Shown piece by piece: positions 46,572 to 59,505 of a stretch of 64,000 bases of DNA. Each line of letters opens with the position of its first letter. The first letter of the stretch is position 1. This DNA is from Struthio camelus. Lineage: Eukaryota > Chordata > Aves > Struthioniformes > Struthionidae. The translations under genes were made by a program, and so were the position numbers. The stretch spans positions 40,527,817-40,591,816 of the forward strand of contig NC_090981.1 in the NCBI RefSeq assembly GCF_040807025.1. Reading direction: 5' to 3'. Below the pieces are notes generated by a model. That model was not told the origin of the DNA and searched no databases. It was given only the letters and a program-made list of their open reading frames with translations.

Positions 46572-46913
46572 CTATATTGAGATCACAACAGTTTCATCTG
46601 TTTTTCCATGTGAATCATTTTCTTCATAGCGCATAGTCTCTGGCCAAGAATGAGATTTTTGAAGCAATTTTACTGAATTTTCAAATTTTTTTGTATTGGA
46701 AATTGGATAAATACTGTTTTGAGAACGGAGGTTTTGGCTGCACGTGTATACAAGATCAGTTGACCTTTGGGATTGCAAGGCTTTATATTGATGATTCCTC
46801 AGAGTGTCATTTTCTTTATTTTGTTTGGAAGCATCCTCTTTCATCTCCATTGCACGAGCTAACATGTAGCTAACTTTTCTCTGATGAGCCAAAGCCTCCT
46901 CTTTGTCATTTAG
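46572..46913 (-). CDS. CCDC125: CCDC125 coding exon 11 (C-terminus)
   Basis: 342 nt after a GAATACAG acceptor. Begins [20 protein letters not shown], then a divergent tail containing KSHSWPE (human KRSHSLPS). Stop at 46574-46572. Confidence 0.95.
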   Translation of the reverse strand, partial: LNDKEEALAHQRKVSYMLARAMEMKEDASKQNKENDTLRNHQYKALQSQRSTDLVYTCSQNLRSQNSIYPISNTKKFENSVKLLQKSHSWPETMRYEENDSHGKTDETVVISI

Positions 46914-49900
46914 CTGTATTCATTTAAAAAAGAAAGAAAACAATGAAACTAGTTTATAAGCTAAGAACAAAGCACTCTGTGTAGGTCAGCAATTACACCT
47001 CTTCCCCTAAGTACTCATGCCCAACAATTAAAAAAAATACTAACCAAATCAATTAACAACTTAAGGATTTCCTGAGGATTGTCTAGTTCTTCAACTTTCC
47101 TGCAGTCCACACCAGAAGACAGCAGGCCTGATAATTTTTGTCCAAGACTTTTCTTGTTTCCTTGCAGCTTGACACATCCTAAGAGAGAGAGTTATTTTTT
47201 GTCTGAAACACAACAGACATGAACTCCGGTATCGCATAAGACGACACCGCTCTGGGATAAAATAGACACAAATGAAACAGGATTCTGATCTATCTTCTCT
47301 AAAATGCAAGTCACAGCTTCTTCTAGTGTACATAATATCATAATTTGCACGCAGCATCACCCTTACCATAACTTATTGACTAAATAGTCTTCTCACAGAT
47401 ATGGGCAAAGAGAGAAGCTCTTTTTGCTATATGAAAAATACAATTTGGCTCTAGTGAAATAGCAGTTCTTTGTAACCTGTTTTTAAATACTTGGTAGACT
47501 GAGAAAAACATTTTTTGACAGAAGTTGTTTAAAAGTTTCTAAGATTTCTAAAAAGATTAAAATACATTCAACTTATGAAATAGATGTATTGGAATACAAA
47601 ACTTGGAAGCAATGACACCAGTACAGGGGAAACAGGTAAGTATCCTGTTTTAGTATTACTTCCTGAGGTGCACCCTGGCACCACCAGACTCCTAAGCCTA
47701 GCACCTCCAGGCCAATGGCTAACACCAATATATCTGGAAGTGGGTTTCACTCCTAATTCTGCTATGGTTTTGACTGTGACATAAACACTAAAGTACTCCT
47801 CTTAATCTCGCTCTTGAAAAAGGAAAGGATAATTACAATTCTTCCTCTTCCTCCGAGTGCTTTGTAACTCATAGATGACCATGCTAAGTGCAATTATAAT
47901 AATAAATATATACTATATGTAGACACATATATAATCAAAAACTAAAAATGCTCACAAAAAAAAGAAAAATTTGTATTCAGCATTTCAGTGAAAGCTTAGT
48001 ATAGACTTCTTTGCATTTATACACCTTTCATAAGTCTTATATAGAAGTAATTTTTAAACAAAAATATTTAAATTGTTCATAGCATCTAAAATGGCCAGGT
48101 TAAACTTGCCCGGACATTAGCTTTTATACGTTGCTTTCATAGTAAGCATCGTTAATAGTCAGGTTGTCGCTGTCATTCTGGAGCACAGCTTATCTATTCT
48201 AAAATGTTTCTACTCAGATAATATAGTTCATGAATGTGTAATAAAAAAAGACTACATTAAAAGCCTAGACTAATAACTCCGATGTCATACATCAGTATTT
48301 ATATAATGATTACTGTAACATTCCCACTTACACACAGACTTCCTATATCACATATGTGACGCTTCTAGCAGAACTTCCTCAGCTACATGATACACTATTT
48401 AACGTATTTCCAAGTTGACATAACTTTGTTCCCTTTTTCTTAACTCTTCAGAAGCCTCAGTCAGCAACCAAGCCACAGCCATACATTTGATACGGCAAGC
48501 AAGTTTGCCTGTGCCACTTGTCAGCTAACTTCTCTATTCAACCGTTAACAGTTACACAACATGCCCAGTTACCATCCTCTTTCAGACGTCTCCAGCTTAT
48601 AAATTTTGTTTCCTTTTTAATTTTATTCACTTCTGCAAGCCTCAGGGCCTGGTCCTTCCTCTGCATTAGCTGCTGCTCAAATGCAATTCTGAAGGCATCT
48701 GCCATTATATAAGCTTCATCTTTTCTCTTCTTTAGAAGTTCAATCTGGTTATAATTCAGAGAAAAATTGAAGTATATTAAGCAATTTGAAAGCAATAGCA
48801 GATTTAAAATGTATATTAAGAGACAGGCTGAAGCCATTAACATAATTCAGAACTTGTATGTTATCAGATTACCATAGGGATGTGAAGGCAGGCCTGTGCA
48901 GGTAAAAGGGAATTGAAGAGAAGCCAGACAAATGTTAAATATATCTAATCAGGGAAGTGGTGGAAACCAAATTAAATGCTTTCTTGCTACCTTAAAATAT
49001 ATTTTGAACTGGAAATTGAAGTCCTTACCCTTCCCTTTCTCTGCATGCACACCACAGCACCCACCTACAAACTGCATTAGCTGGCTGCCAGTAATGCTAT
49101 TTATCTCTGCCTGAGCAAAAAGGCAGAAGAGGGCAGGAATATCCCATACCAACTGACCCTACGCACAGGAGCAAAAGAACGGTATCCCTATCAGGGATAA
49201 CCTTGGTACAACAGGGACATAACAGTACTTAATTTCAAGTGGAACTTCCGCGTGAGGATCATGAGAAAGGATACCACATTTGTAAAGTAAAACACAAATT
49301 AAAATTAAAAAAAAAAAAAACTCTGTAATATCTAAAACTGTATGTTTAACTAAATTCAAAACTGTAAGAGCTTAAAAATCATTTTATTAAATTGAGCGTG
49401 ATGTAAATAGTTTTCAGCAAGACCAGCTCCACGATCTGGCTCACTGCACAGCCCTGTGAACGCTGATGCCAACACAAGCGAGGAGGTGGAACGCACTGCC
49501 AAGAAAGAAAGGAAGCCATCCCTTTCAGTGGTAGCTGATGCTCAGATTTCAAAAGTACTCCTTTTGAGTGTATTCATTTTTTATATTAATAAAATATGGG
49601 TAGAAGGGAACAGAGAGTAAGAAAAAAAAATGAGGAAGAACTTTTTACAAGTAAAACTCTTTTATATAATAATTATAGTTCTACATCAGCAAAAGTTACG
49701 GTATTACAAACATTACATATTCTGAAAAGCACTTTTGTTTTAAAACACATTAGTTTGCCTAAGCGGCAGGTAGGGTGTTTCTGGCTTTATTTGGTTTTGA
49801 GCACACACACCCCTCTGCTTGTTTACATTTAAGTCAGGCAGCATTACCTCTTGCTTGAGCTGAAGAAGTTGCTTTCGAGTTACAGCTGACATTTTAGCAC

Positions 49901-52900
49901 AGGAACAAGGTTGCCCTCCAGAAGCACGGCAGGTGCAGGCTCCAAGAACTGCCAGCTTTAAATCCAAAAACAAATCACCAGTTAAATAACTACCTGCACA
50001 CACAAAACAATCCAAGAGATGCCAGAAGGCTACCAACAAAACATCCTGATCTTGTGTGATCTTGCCAGATTGAACACTTTCAGAAACATTAATAAGTGTT
50101 TTATACCATACAGTCTGCTTTTTAGCTTATGAGCAAAGATTTGGAATACAGACTTCCAAACAGCAGTTTAGGACATAAGACTTTGCAACGTATAAGATAG
50201 ATTCTTGGTCATCCCCTTATGTTCTTCGACAGGTAGGTGAGGTTACTAGGGCATTTTCCACTGACCAAAAACTTGCTGAAAGAGATCACTTCTAATTTAC
50301 TGGAAAAAGATAACCTAAAGGCAAAAATTGTCAGCGTGTTTATGCTACTCCTCGCAGACCTCATTAATATGTTTTCCCACTCATTAAAGAAAAGCAGTAG
50401 GCAGGGAATTAGGAATTAAAATATTAGGAAGACAAAAATAAACATGCTGGCTTGTGAAAGACAGCCTGATGCTTCTTCTATCTACTCTTTCTTTGCAAAA
50501 CAGAAGTCACAAAGCATCAAAAACTAGAAAATTGGTTCACAGGCACGCAAGGCCATGTTTTCATTTGCTAGAAACAAGTCCAAAGAAACAGTTAAACAAA
50601 CAAAATTTAGGAACATGTATTCTGAATATAAACATATCTTTATATGAAAAACAGACTCCATACTTACTTCAAGACCTGTAACATCTGTAAGGTCACTTTT
50701 ATCCCAGGACATATTTTCCTGAATAATCTTCTGTTGTTTCACATCAAGCATTGCAAGAAATTCTAAGCACTGCTGATTCAAAACTATGAAATAGAACAAT
50801 GAAAATAATGAAAAGTTTGCTGTTCTGATTTCTTAATTACTGAGTTTAGCTACACCTAAATGAAGCAGTTTTATGGCTTAAGCATCAATTTGAGGATATG
50901 AGGAGACTATGTACGTCTACAAACTCAGATCCCAGTTGCCTTTCCCTATGTGTTTTCCTAGAGAAGATGACCCATTTACAGAGATACTACCTCATACATT
51001 ACTTTTCCTCAGTATTACGCGCCCACCTCTTTTTTCACTCACAACTAAGACAGTTGCTCTTTTAGAAAAGCACAATATTAGGAAAATAATTATGTAATTC
51101 AGCTTTTTTTAAAGCTATGTGGAAGCTGAAAATGAGGTAAAGGAGCTTGAGTCATCTGATCCACTTAGATCTCTGCAGCGCCTACACTTTGAAAAACTCC
51201 ATTTTAAAGCTGACACGCTAAATATCCCAAAGTTTATGCTATTGGAATCTTTAAGTGGATATGTTAAAGCCACCTCATGGTAATTTTCATTGTAGCAGGA
51301 GCATTCTGTGGCTTGCTTGGCCTACTGTTCCCTCCTTCCAGGACATTAAGGAACACAGAATGGTTGTTTCCTTTCACACCCACTACGTTACCAAGCCAAT
51401 AAGATAAGAGACGCATATTTCCTTCAGGCTTAATCTACTCTTTAAGCTATGCACACCCAACTTTTGCTATTGTTTTATGAATTTTTTAGTTCAAATGACA
51501 ACATGACAAAGATAACAGGCACTATCCATCTATTTAAAGGGGATTCCTGCATATCCGCTGATACCAACTGCTATTAACATGAGAGACTTATCCTGACAGA
51601 AAGCTGTAGTCACAGTTCAGTTCTCAATTATTCTTGAGAAACAGTATTTTAAGAGGTGGCTTACTTGCATTTTCAGATTTAAGAGTTCTAACTTCTTCTG
51701 TTCTCAGTTTCAATGTTTCCTTAAGAGCTGCATTTTCACAATATATCCTGCAGAAGTTAGAGAAAGGCTGTGTTATCTTTAAAATAATTATTAAAAAATA
51801 GCACTCAAATGAAAGAAGCCATTAGCCTGTGAAAACACTGCATCTAATGCTTCTGCAATTCAAAATCAGAATTGTCGAAATGATTGAAGAAAAAAAAACA
51901 AAAGTGAAAAAATTGAGTGTTCAGCTTGACATACATTTCCACACTTATAACATTTTTTAGGTAAAAGTTTGTAAAATTTTTCCACATCGGTATCTATACT
52001 GACGATCTATTAATATTGTTATACACAGATCTGCCAGTCAGGGGTCAACAAACAACTTGAAACTGCTCCTAATTAGCTTTCTGAAAAAACTAGATAAGAA
52101 TTAACTTTTATACAGTCAGCATTTTTCGATGGGAGATCATGCTAATAGGATTTAAAATATAACCAACTGGGCAAACAGCTGGAAACAATGTAATATTCTG
52201 AATAATGAAAAATACAGATGGCAAAACTGTGTGGATCACAAAACACCTGCAGGAGTGGCTAGCTATGTGTAGGCTTGGTCTGACTGGCACTGAGTCAAGG
52301 CTAACGAACAAAGCTAGACCACGTTGGCTTCTGCCGAGTCACTCCTAAGTTTATCCACTCTGCAGATCGCTCTACAGGAAGAAAATCTTGAGAATCTCTG
52401 CATTCATATTGTAGTTTCTCTGCAATTCAAATAACGTGTTGTTCAAACAGGCTGACCATTTTAATTAAACCACACCCTCACACAACCAATTTAAACACGT
52501 CAAAGTATGTTCAAAGGTTTTGCAAGAGAATGTTTAAAAAAAAAAAATCACTCACACGTAAATAGAAATGCCAAAAACTTCAGAACTTAACCAGGAAATG
52601 AGGTTAATATCACATTGCCTTTAGAAACTGTTGATAAAATCTGTAATTGCGAACTCCTGAAACACTTGCTAGCAACCTATGACAATACGGCTCTGGTCTT
52701 AAGTTTAGAAAGTAAATTTCCTATGTCTTTAAATACCATTCTAGAGAACAGCTGCACTTTTAAGCTTTAAAACATGAGAACATACAATATACATTTACAA
52801 TGCATTTTTCCTTGGCATTTAGGTATTTCCTTCTTGAATAGGGAAGCGTTAATCTAAAATCCTCAATGTTGAAGCAATGGCATTTTTTCTTGGTATAGAT

Positions 52901-55900
52901 CTTCAGCTGTCAGTAAACACAGCATACTTTACTTCAGGGTTTTGTTTAAAACTAACTAGTAATCTGAAATATTTTCATTTGATTAAATAAAGGGAAACAC
53001 ACGTTCTGCTCATCTTGTCTCAGACATCAAAATGCAAACTTGATTGAGTTCATGACTTATTGTAGCTTGTAGTTTTCTAGAGCCGTGTTTCAATCTCTGT
53101 TTTTCAACAGTTAGTACTAGTTTTGTTACTCCAAAAAAACCCGGCAACACTTTCTGCTTTTGTAACTCAGAAGAGCCAAAGGGTTTTTCAGAAGGTATTC
53201 TTTGACAATTGTAACTAAGTTAACAGGTAAAAAAAGAAATAATATCTTCAAAAAAAACTTCTTACAAGTGAACAATTTTAAATTATTGGCTTATTCCTTG
53301 ATTCTGTTTGAAAATTTTAAATAAAAGTCTCCATTAAAATAACTGCAACTCTGATGGATAGACTTCAGAGGGATCACTTACACCTTTAAATAAGTGGAGC
53401 CTGCTGGTCAGTTTTCAAAGTCTGTTATTGTATTATTTATTTAGTGCCTCTGGCTTCTTCTGCTTGCCTAACGAGGCAACACCTGCTGTCAGTACAGAAA
53501 ACTCGTTTAAACAAAGAACCAGTTGACCAACCTCTCTCAAAAACATTCCCTTTTACCCATGCTTATACCTACAACGCAAAAAAAAAAAAAAAAACCCAAC
53601 CAAAAAAAAAACCCACACCACCCACACACCCAGAAAATGATATTTCCACATGCATGCACATACCATGCCTCATTTTCCATTTTCATAGAGGCATTTCTAT
53701 GCCTCCACGCCTCATTTCCATTTAAAGCAAATAAGAACAATCTGGTTCCAACTGGCTAACATAATAAAGCAATATGACTGAATTGAAAACTCAGCCTACC
53801 AAAGCCAACCTATATACACACTAAAGAATTGAGAATTATTACTTTTAGTAGTTTTAATTGAAACATATAAATGTGACTAGCAGGACAATTACATATTTCT
53901 TGCCAAATCCAGAAAGAAAATGGGAAAATATGAAAAAATAGAAAATCTGATAAAATGAAACAGAGAACAAAAGAAAGATAATATGTAGCATTCAATGCAA
54001 TTAAAAACTCCAAAGATATATAGAATGAGTCAAATACCTGTCATATTTTTCTGTCCATGTCTCTTCTATATTTTTAAATCTATCCTGATCAAATTCAATT
54101 TCCCATTGCAAAGTATTTATTTCCTGTAGAGGCAAAACAAATCATCAGCAGCTCATTACAAGCCTGATGACGAAAGAAAGAGATGTGAACTGTAAGTCCC
54201 GAGTATGGCACTGACAGAGATTTGGGCAACCAACAGTGATAACAATCTATAACTTTTTATTTATTTATTTTTAATAAATGTACCAAACACCAGAAAGGTT
54301 CCTATCACTAGTCTATGAATTCTGGACCATGTGGAATAAGCTAACAGTTGCAGTGGCTTATGACAAAAACAAACCCATGCTATCATATTTTCCCGTTTTT
54401 AAAATGCATCCCTTATTGTTTTGTCGAAAGGCCACATAAGAAAGAAATAAAACATAAATCTGAGATTAACAAAGCAGCTCAGTGCCCTTCTTCCTATTCC
54501 TCCTCTTCCACCCTATTAAAATCGGGTACGCTCTTTTCTTAGGCTTGTTTGAAAGTTCTAGGTCAATAAATTATACTGAGGAAATAAAGCAACTCAGTAT
54601 AAACAAAGCACTGTAAAACTCACAACCGAAAATACAGAAAGAACTCTAGGATCTTTCAGGTGTTATCTGTACACAGCAGAGGATGAAAACATTCAGATCA
54701 AAACAGTGATAAATTAACATTTTCCCTTTCTACTAAAGAAAAATAAGAATACTTTCAAAAAATCCAAAACTAATCTTAGCTCCAAATCGACTTAACTAAA
54801 CAGTATGACCGTTCCTTATTCCATTTTAAACCAGGTTAGGAGCAATAAGCTATTATGATTTTGCATGGAAAAAGGAAAACTTTTGCACAGGTTTTAAAAA
54901 TACTTTTACCCTTACCTTTTCTAAAGCTCTCTTTTCTTCCTCGGTTTTTTGAAGCATTGCTTTTGTATGACTGGTGGCTTTATTAAATATTGCCTGTAAA
55001 AAAAAAAAACAAAACCACAAGTCTATCAAATACTGTAATTAAGTAAAGCCAGATTTTCAATTTTATATCACTGTAAGTCAAAGTTCTTGGCTAAGAACCA
55101 GTGGGTTCTAATTTCAAGACGCTAAGTAGCTAAAGTGCATAACAAACTTGGCTTTCATCTCATAGCCTTTTCTATTCAAAAAACGTAGCATAATTTAAAG
55201 AGAGACTATGTCTTCTTTAGGGCTTTTCCACATCACCAGACCAACTCTCAAAAGGCTTTGTTACAACATACTTTAGCTTGACCTGGGCATAGCTTATTAT
55301 GAACGTCTGAGGGTAGAAACCAGCAGAACTACGAAAGGATTACGCAAGTAGGTTAAAAAACATCAATTCGTTTCAATACCATTGATTGTGACAGTAAACA
55401 AAAATACTATACACCATGAATGAAAAATTGACCTAATATTTAAAGCATACTGTCCTCTAAGATGATAGATGGAATAATGAACTGAAAACATCTCTGCTTT
55501 ACAGCAGAATTGCCAGCATTAGAAAGTCCATAATTTAAAGGACTGCAAAGAGGGCAGCATTCCTTAAATCAAATAGCTAGACCCTCAAGCATAAAGTCAT
55601 GAGATTTTGCTACAACACTGAGGTCTCCTTGAATTAACTGCAACGGATCCACAGAGAAAAACTACTACATCGTAACAGTCAAGCCTGTACACACCTACAG
55701 ATTTAATACTTCAAATTATAGCCCTGGGAAGCATTTAAGTTTTTAGGTGTTTTTGATAGGAAGCAGCAGGAAGATGCTTTTTGTTTTCTTTGCTCTACCA
55801 CTAACTAACCAAAAGATTTCAGAACAACTCCTACCACGCTCTGTAGGATTCTAAGGGCTTCATCTTTTCCTTCAAGCTGTCTTTGAGAAGCTTCAAGCTC

Positions 55901-58900
55901 AGCTTTTAAAACTTCAACTTCCTGAGGCAAAATAAAACAGGAACACTGAGTAAAATCAAAGACAATCCCGTTAAAACGCAACCATAACAGCAAGGCAATT
56001 TTGCCCTCTGCAAGCAACAATCTTCTCCTCTGCCTCTTGTATAAATCTTTTGTAACAGCTTGTGACAAAGAAATGTTAGAACTGCCTGCTAGAGCAACAT
56101 TCTTACTGAAGAATACTGGCAATTATTATTCTTTCTGTTCTCTTCAAGTGTGCTTACAAAATAAACTGGTAGATATTGCAGCTCTGTCTTGTTAAAGAAA
56201 CAGCTACTCATCTCAGGAAAAAAACCCACAAAAAGCCACAAAGCATCTTGTGCGGCATTGCCACAAGAGCCTAACAACAGTCAAATAAAAGCAATACTAG
56301 TCTCTGAACAGTCAATTATGAAATTTAATTTTCTCCTGTTTTGCTTACTTAAATGTTATTTGAGAAAAGGAACAAAAGAACGTTTTCTCAGATTCCTGAT
56401 ACAGACGCCCAGCTCCTTTGGCAAGGGAAACTACAGAGAGATTACTTAAACTAACAGGAGTTGAAGGCAGTCAAACTCCTGAAGAGCACTGACTAGACCA
56501 AAAGGACTGAGCCCAAGTACTCTTATCCATTCCTCCTCCTACAACATATTTGTTTTTATGTTCTTGTGAAATTATTCCATTATGAAATTAAGCTGGAGGC
56601 CACTGCTTTGTTCCCTCCTTTTTCTCATTGATTTATTTTATCATCTTCCATAGACAGTGCTCAGCTGAAAAGGGTGAGGATGTTGGGTTTTTTTAATATG
56701 TTTGTAGCAATACTTTTGTATGTATGTATGTAGCAATACTTTTATGTTACAGTAATAATATTCTCAGTGTAAATATTAATACAGCACACATTTTTCTTCT
56801 TTGTGATGTATATTATACAATGGCAATTTATTAAATTTGTCTGATTGAACCTTGGTGAGGTTCCCGGACATTTTAACTTGCTGTGCGCTTCTTCTTATGA
56901 AGACAGCTATCCTGAGGTAAAGGAACACGGCGCATACGTGCAGCTGAGATTACCCTGCTAGCTCTGCATGGATTGACCTCAGCACCTTTATCTCATAGTA
57001 AAACTAAAATGTTGGAGTCATTAACTACCTTTCAATAAAAAAGCAGATAAAAAACCCAAAAGACTACTCGGTTTACACTCCAGATTTTCAAGCCCAAAGC
57101 TTAATAAAAAAGAAAATCTGCTAGGAAAAAAAAGCTCAGTCCCTTTAATGGTCTCTACATCTTTAGAAAAAGATTTTTGTTTGCTAAAAATCTAGATGAT
57201 AAGATGAATCACATGATGTGACTCCCTGGTTTAAAATTTAATGGGATTTCCAACTACTGCTCTATTTGAGAGAACCTGAATCTATGCAAGGTTCTGGACA
57301 TGCCAAAATCTTTAGCTAAAGTAACGTTGTGCTCTACTTTGCTACATCAGAACGAAACGTAGATTTCAGAAACAGCATACTGGGTGCTGTTACTAACCTC
57401 TAGAGCTTCTCGAAGTTGTTGCTTTAATTCTTCATTTGACGCTTCAGAATTAGATTCTGTAAGATGGATAAGAGACACTAAAATATGAGATAATAAAATA
57501 TGTACAAAAGCAAATATGAAAGTTTGCTTTAGCTTGATAACAGGGAACATGCAGAGGTGAATTTTCATCTTTGGGGTGTTTTCTTCTGGGGCTACTAAGC
57601 AGATTTAAGAAATGCATAGTAGTAAACTGAAACATGTTCTCTCACATTTAAAGAAGCCAAGCTGGAAAAAAGAAAAATCAGTTATAAAGAGATCTAAACC
57701 AAGCAGAATTTTAGGTTTTTCTTCTAAAAAATAAAGAAAAAAAATCCAGAATTGCCATCTTGTCTCAAAAAAAACTTTTCATCTTTTATATTCCTTTTTT
57801 AATTGTAGCTTTTCAACAATCAAAATCAACACGATAGTAGTTAGCAGCAGTTAGAATATGCACAATTTTCAAGAGACCCAGCTGAAGGACACTGGTGGAA
57901 TATTCCACAAAATCCAATGCTCCTTTAAACAAATGGTTACCATTGGTACAATTTTTCCTCAAACTGAGCATCACAGAGCTATATTAACACGCAGTTTCCT
58001 ACTAAATCAAAGTCAGATTCACGTGGGCTTAAGTCCTGCTTTCATGGAGACTGCTATGCGAAAGACCTAGGTTTAAGATAGCATCATACAGAGCACTGAC
58101 AGAAGTACGGTGGAGCCAATTGGAATTACACTGTCCTTGTAACATCTTCTCACCTATGCTGCTGAAACCAAAAGAGAATAATTAGACGGGTTAGTTCACT
58201 GCAGTGTGGGGAAAGGCTGGTGGGGAATTGCTGTAGCAGAGAGAAATAGGCAAATTATATGGAAATACTTTGGTCAAAACACTAAAAGTGGCTAAAAAAA
58301 CCCTAAAGGGAAGCAGAAAGTTAAACTGTAATGAACAGCACTACCTGTATCTTATTGTATTCACAGCAGCACTATCGTCACAAAAAATTGAACAACGATG
58401 TTGAAAGAACAGAGACAATGCAGATTATAAGGGTGACTTCTTAACCTCAGAACTATGCCAATTCACAAATTTCAGCTAAATAGCAAACAAGATTTTAAAT
58501 ACTTAGCCATGAACTCGATTTAGACATGTTCTCAGGGAAATAGACCAGGAAGCCAAACAGGACAGTCCCACTCCATTTCATATATGTATATATATATATA
58601 TGTGCGTGTGTGTACACACACACACATGTACTTTTCATATCTGTGTCTGTATATATATGCTAACACACATACATACACACAAATACATATACGGAGAATA
58701 AATAACTGCCTGCCCCCTCAGCCCTGTCAGAGGATTCTTTGCTAAATAGCACTTTCAGAAGCAAAATCCATTTCACACTAAGAATGGCCACAGATTGACC
58801 CAGAAAAAGTTAACATAACGTCCACCTCTCCTTCTAATATTTTTGGAGGACGAGCAAGGAACAGAGACCGCTTTTCTGCCTCAATTGCTAGGAGTATTGC

Positions 58901-59417
58901 TTATTGCGACACCAGCCACACAGCGGCTCAAAAGGAGGCCTTAAGGCTATAAAAGCTAACCTGTAAGACTGTATTAGATCTGAACATAATGCAAATTAAC
59001 GTTTCAGCGATTTTAAGTGTTCTTGCAAACAGTTTGGATTAAACTTGGTAACTGCTTGTGAAGTAGCTGAATCGCTCAATTTTGCGAACAGAGATTTACA
59101 AAACGATGGTGAGTAATTAACTGTAAATTAGTCTTACCACAGCTATTTTGTTGGGTCCAACCAGTCACTACAACTCCAGGCTTTTTGGACGATCCACCAG
59201 AAAAACTGTTTCGTTTTGAACAGGGAAGAACTGCGGTGTCATTTTCTTCCCCTTTCTTTGTTATCAAGAGAGGGCTGCAAATCTTTGCAGACCCTTTCCT
59301 ACATCTTAGTAGACAGGAGTTTTGTAAATCTTCCACTTCATAGACACCTCCAGGTCTTCTCCCAAGTCCATTCCCCAAGTCTCCACAAGCCATGTCATCC
59401 TCTTCAGTGTCCTGCAT
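46572..59417 (-). CDS. CCDC125: CCDC125, complete coding region (11 coding exons, 514 aa)
   Basis: Eleven exons total 1545 nt with all phases closing; human CCDC125 is about 511 aa. Visible order: acidic start ([21 protein letters not shown]); coiled coil over about 94-240 ([41 protein letters not shown]); a conserved cysteine pair cluster at 270-282 (CTC..CSC); the [20 protein letters not shown] helix; [20 protein letters not shown]; and a C-terminus with KSHSWP at 487-492. The human protein (also called Kenae) is reported to restrain cell motility through effects on RhoA/Rac1; biochemical activity is unknown. In human too it lies immediately downstream of AK6 on the same strand. The N-terminal start is the least certain part. 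Introns hold AT-rich DNA and microsatellites only. Confidence 0.95.
47045..47178 (-). CDS. CCDC125: CCDC125 coding exon 10
   Basis: 134 nt, acceptor CTCTCTTAG and donor GTTAGT. Encodes [13 protein letters not shown] and [14 protein letters not shown], aligning to human GQRLLGMLPS and QEVLKMLIDL. Confidence 0.93.
48573..48744 (-). CDS. CCDC125: CCDC125 coding exon 9
   Basis: 172 nt, acceptor TATAACCAG and donor GTAACT. Encodes [20 protein letters not shown] and [12 protein letters not shown]. Confidence 0.95.
49848..49955 (-). CDS. CCDC125: CCDC125 coding exon 8 (CxC cluster)
   Basis: 108 nt, acceptor ATTTAAAG and donor GTAATG. Encodes [20 protein letters not shown] and [11 protein letters not shown]; the CxC..CxC spacing matches human. 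Confidence 0.95.
50668..50783 (-). CDS. CCDC125: CCDC125 coding exon 7
   Basis: 116 nt, acceptor TTTCATAG and donor GTAAGT. Encodes [20 protein letters not shown]. Confidence 0.95.
51665..51747 (-). CDS. CCDC125: CCDC125 coding exon 6
   Basis: 83 nt, acceptor CTTCTGCAG and donor GTAAGC. Encodes [20 protein letters not shown]. Confidence 0.94.
54038..54123 (-). CDS. CCDC125: CCDC125 coding exon 5
   Basis: 86 nt, acceptor TCTACAG and donor GTATTT. Encodes [20 protein letters not shown], almost identical to human. Confidence 0.95.
54916..54993 (-). CDS. CCDC125: CCDC125 coding exon 4
   Basis: 78 nt, long T-tract acceptor and donor GTAAGG. Encodes [19 protein letters not shown]; human has GKATSHTQAVLQKT. 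Confidence 0.94.
55835..55921 (-). CDS. CCDC125: CCDC125 coding exon 3
   Basis: 87 nt, acceptor TTGCCTCAG and donor GTAGGA. Encodes [20 protein letters not shown], coiled coil. Confidence 0.93.
57398..57456 (-). CDS. CCDC125: CCDC125 coding exon 2
   Basis: 59 nt, acceptor CATCTTACAG and donor GTTAGT. Encodes [20 protein letters not shown]. Confidence 0.93.
57457..59137 (-). other. CCDC125 intron between coding exons 1 and 2
   Basis: About 1.7 kb, AT-rich, with a TA/TG/CA microsatellite at 58580-58690. No further exon is evident. Confidence 0.7.
58580..58690. repeat. TA/TG/CA dinucleotide microsatellite with inverted-repeat core
   Basis: Alternating purine-pyrimidine tract (TATATA..TGTGTGTACACACACA..). 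Around 58596-58628 the TG half is an imperfect inverted complement of the CA half, so it could extrude a hairpin or adopt Z-DNA. Confidence 0.8.
59138..59417 (-). CDS. CCDC125: CCDC125 coding exon 1 (start)
   Basis: 280 coding nt, donor GTAAGA. ATG at 59417 begins MQDTEEDDM, aligning to human WETEEDDM. It has G at -3, and an in-frame TGA at 59462-59460 rules out upstream extension in an unspliced exon. Human has about 15 more N-terminal residues that are not found here. Confidence 0.8.
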
Positions 59418-59505
59418 CTCTTCCTCCTGTTTTTTTTTTTTTAATTGATGGCACTCAATTCACTTACTGCAAACAATGCCTCTTCCAAAACAATAGATAT
59501 TTTAT
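59418..59505 (-). other. Probable CCDC125 5' UTR part of the start-codon exon
   Basis: A strong T-tract acceptor (T10 then CCTAG) ends at 59506. From there to the ATG the minus strand holds an internal GTAAGTG and a run of 13 A's before CAG|GAGG. Alternative use of the weak A-tract acceptor at 59426 cannot be excluded. Confidence 0.5.
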
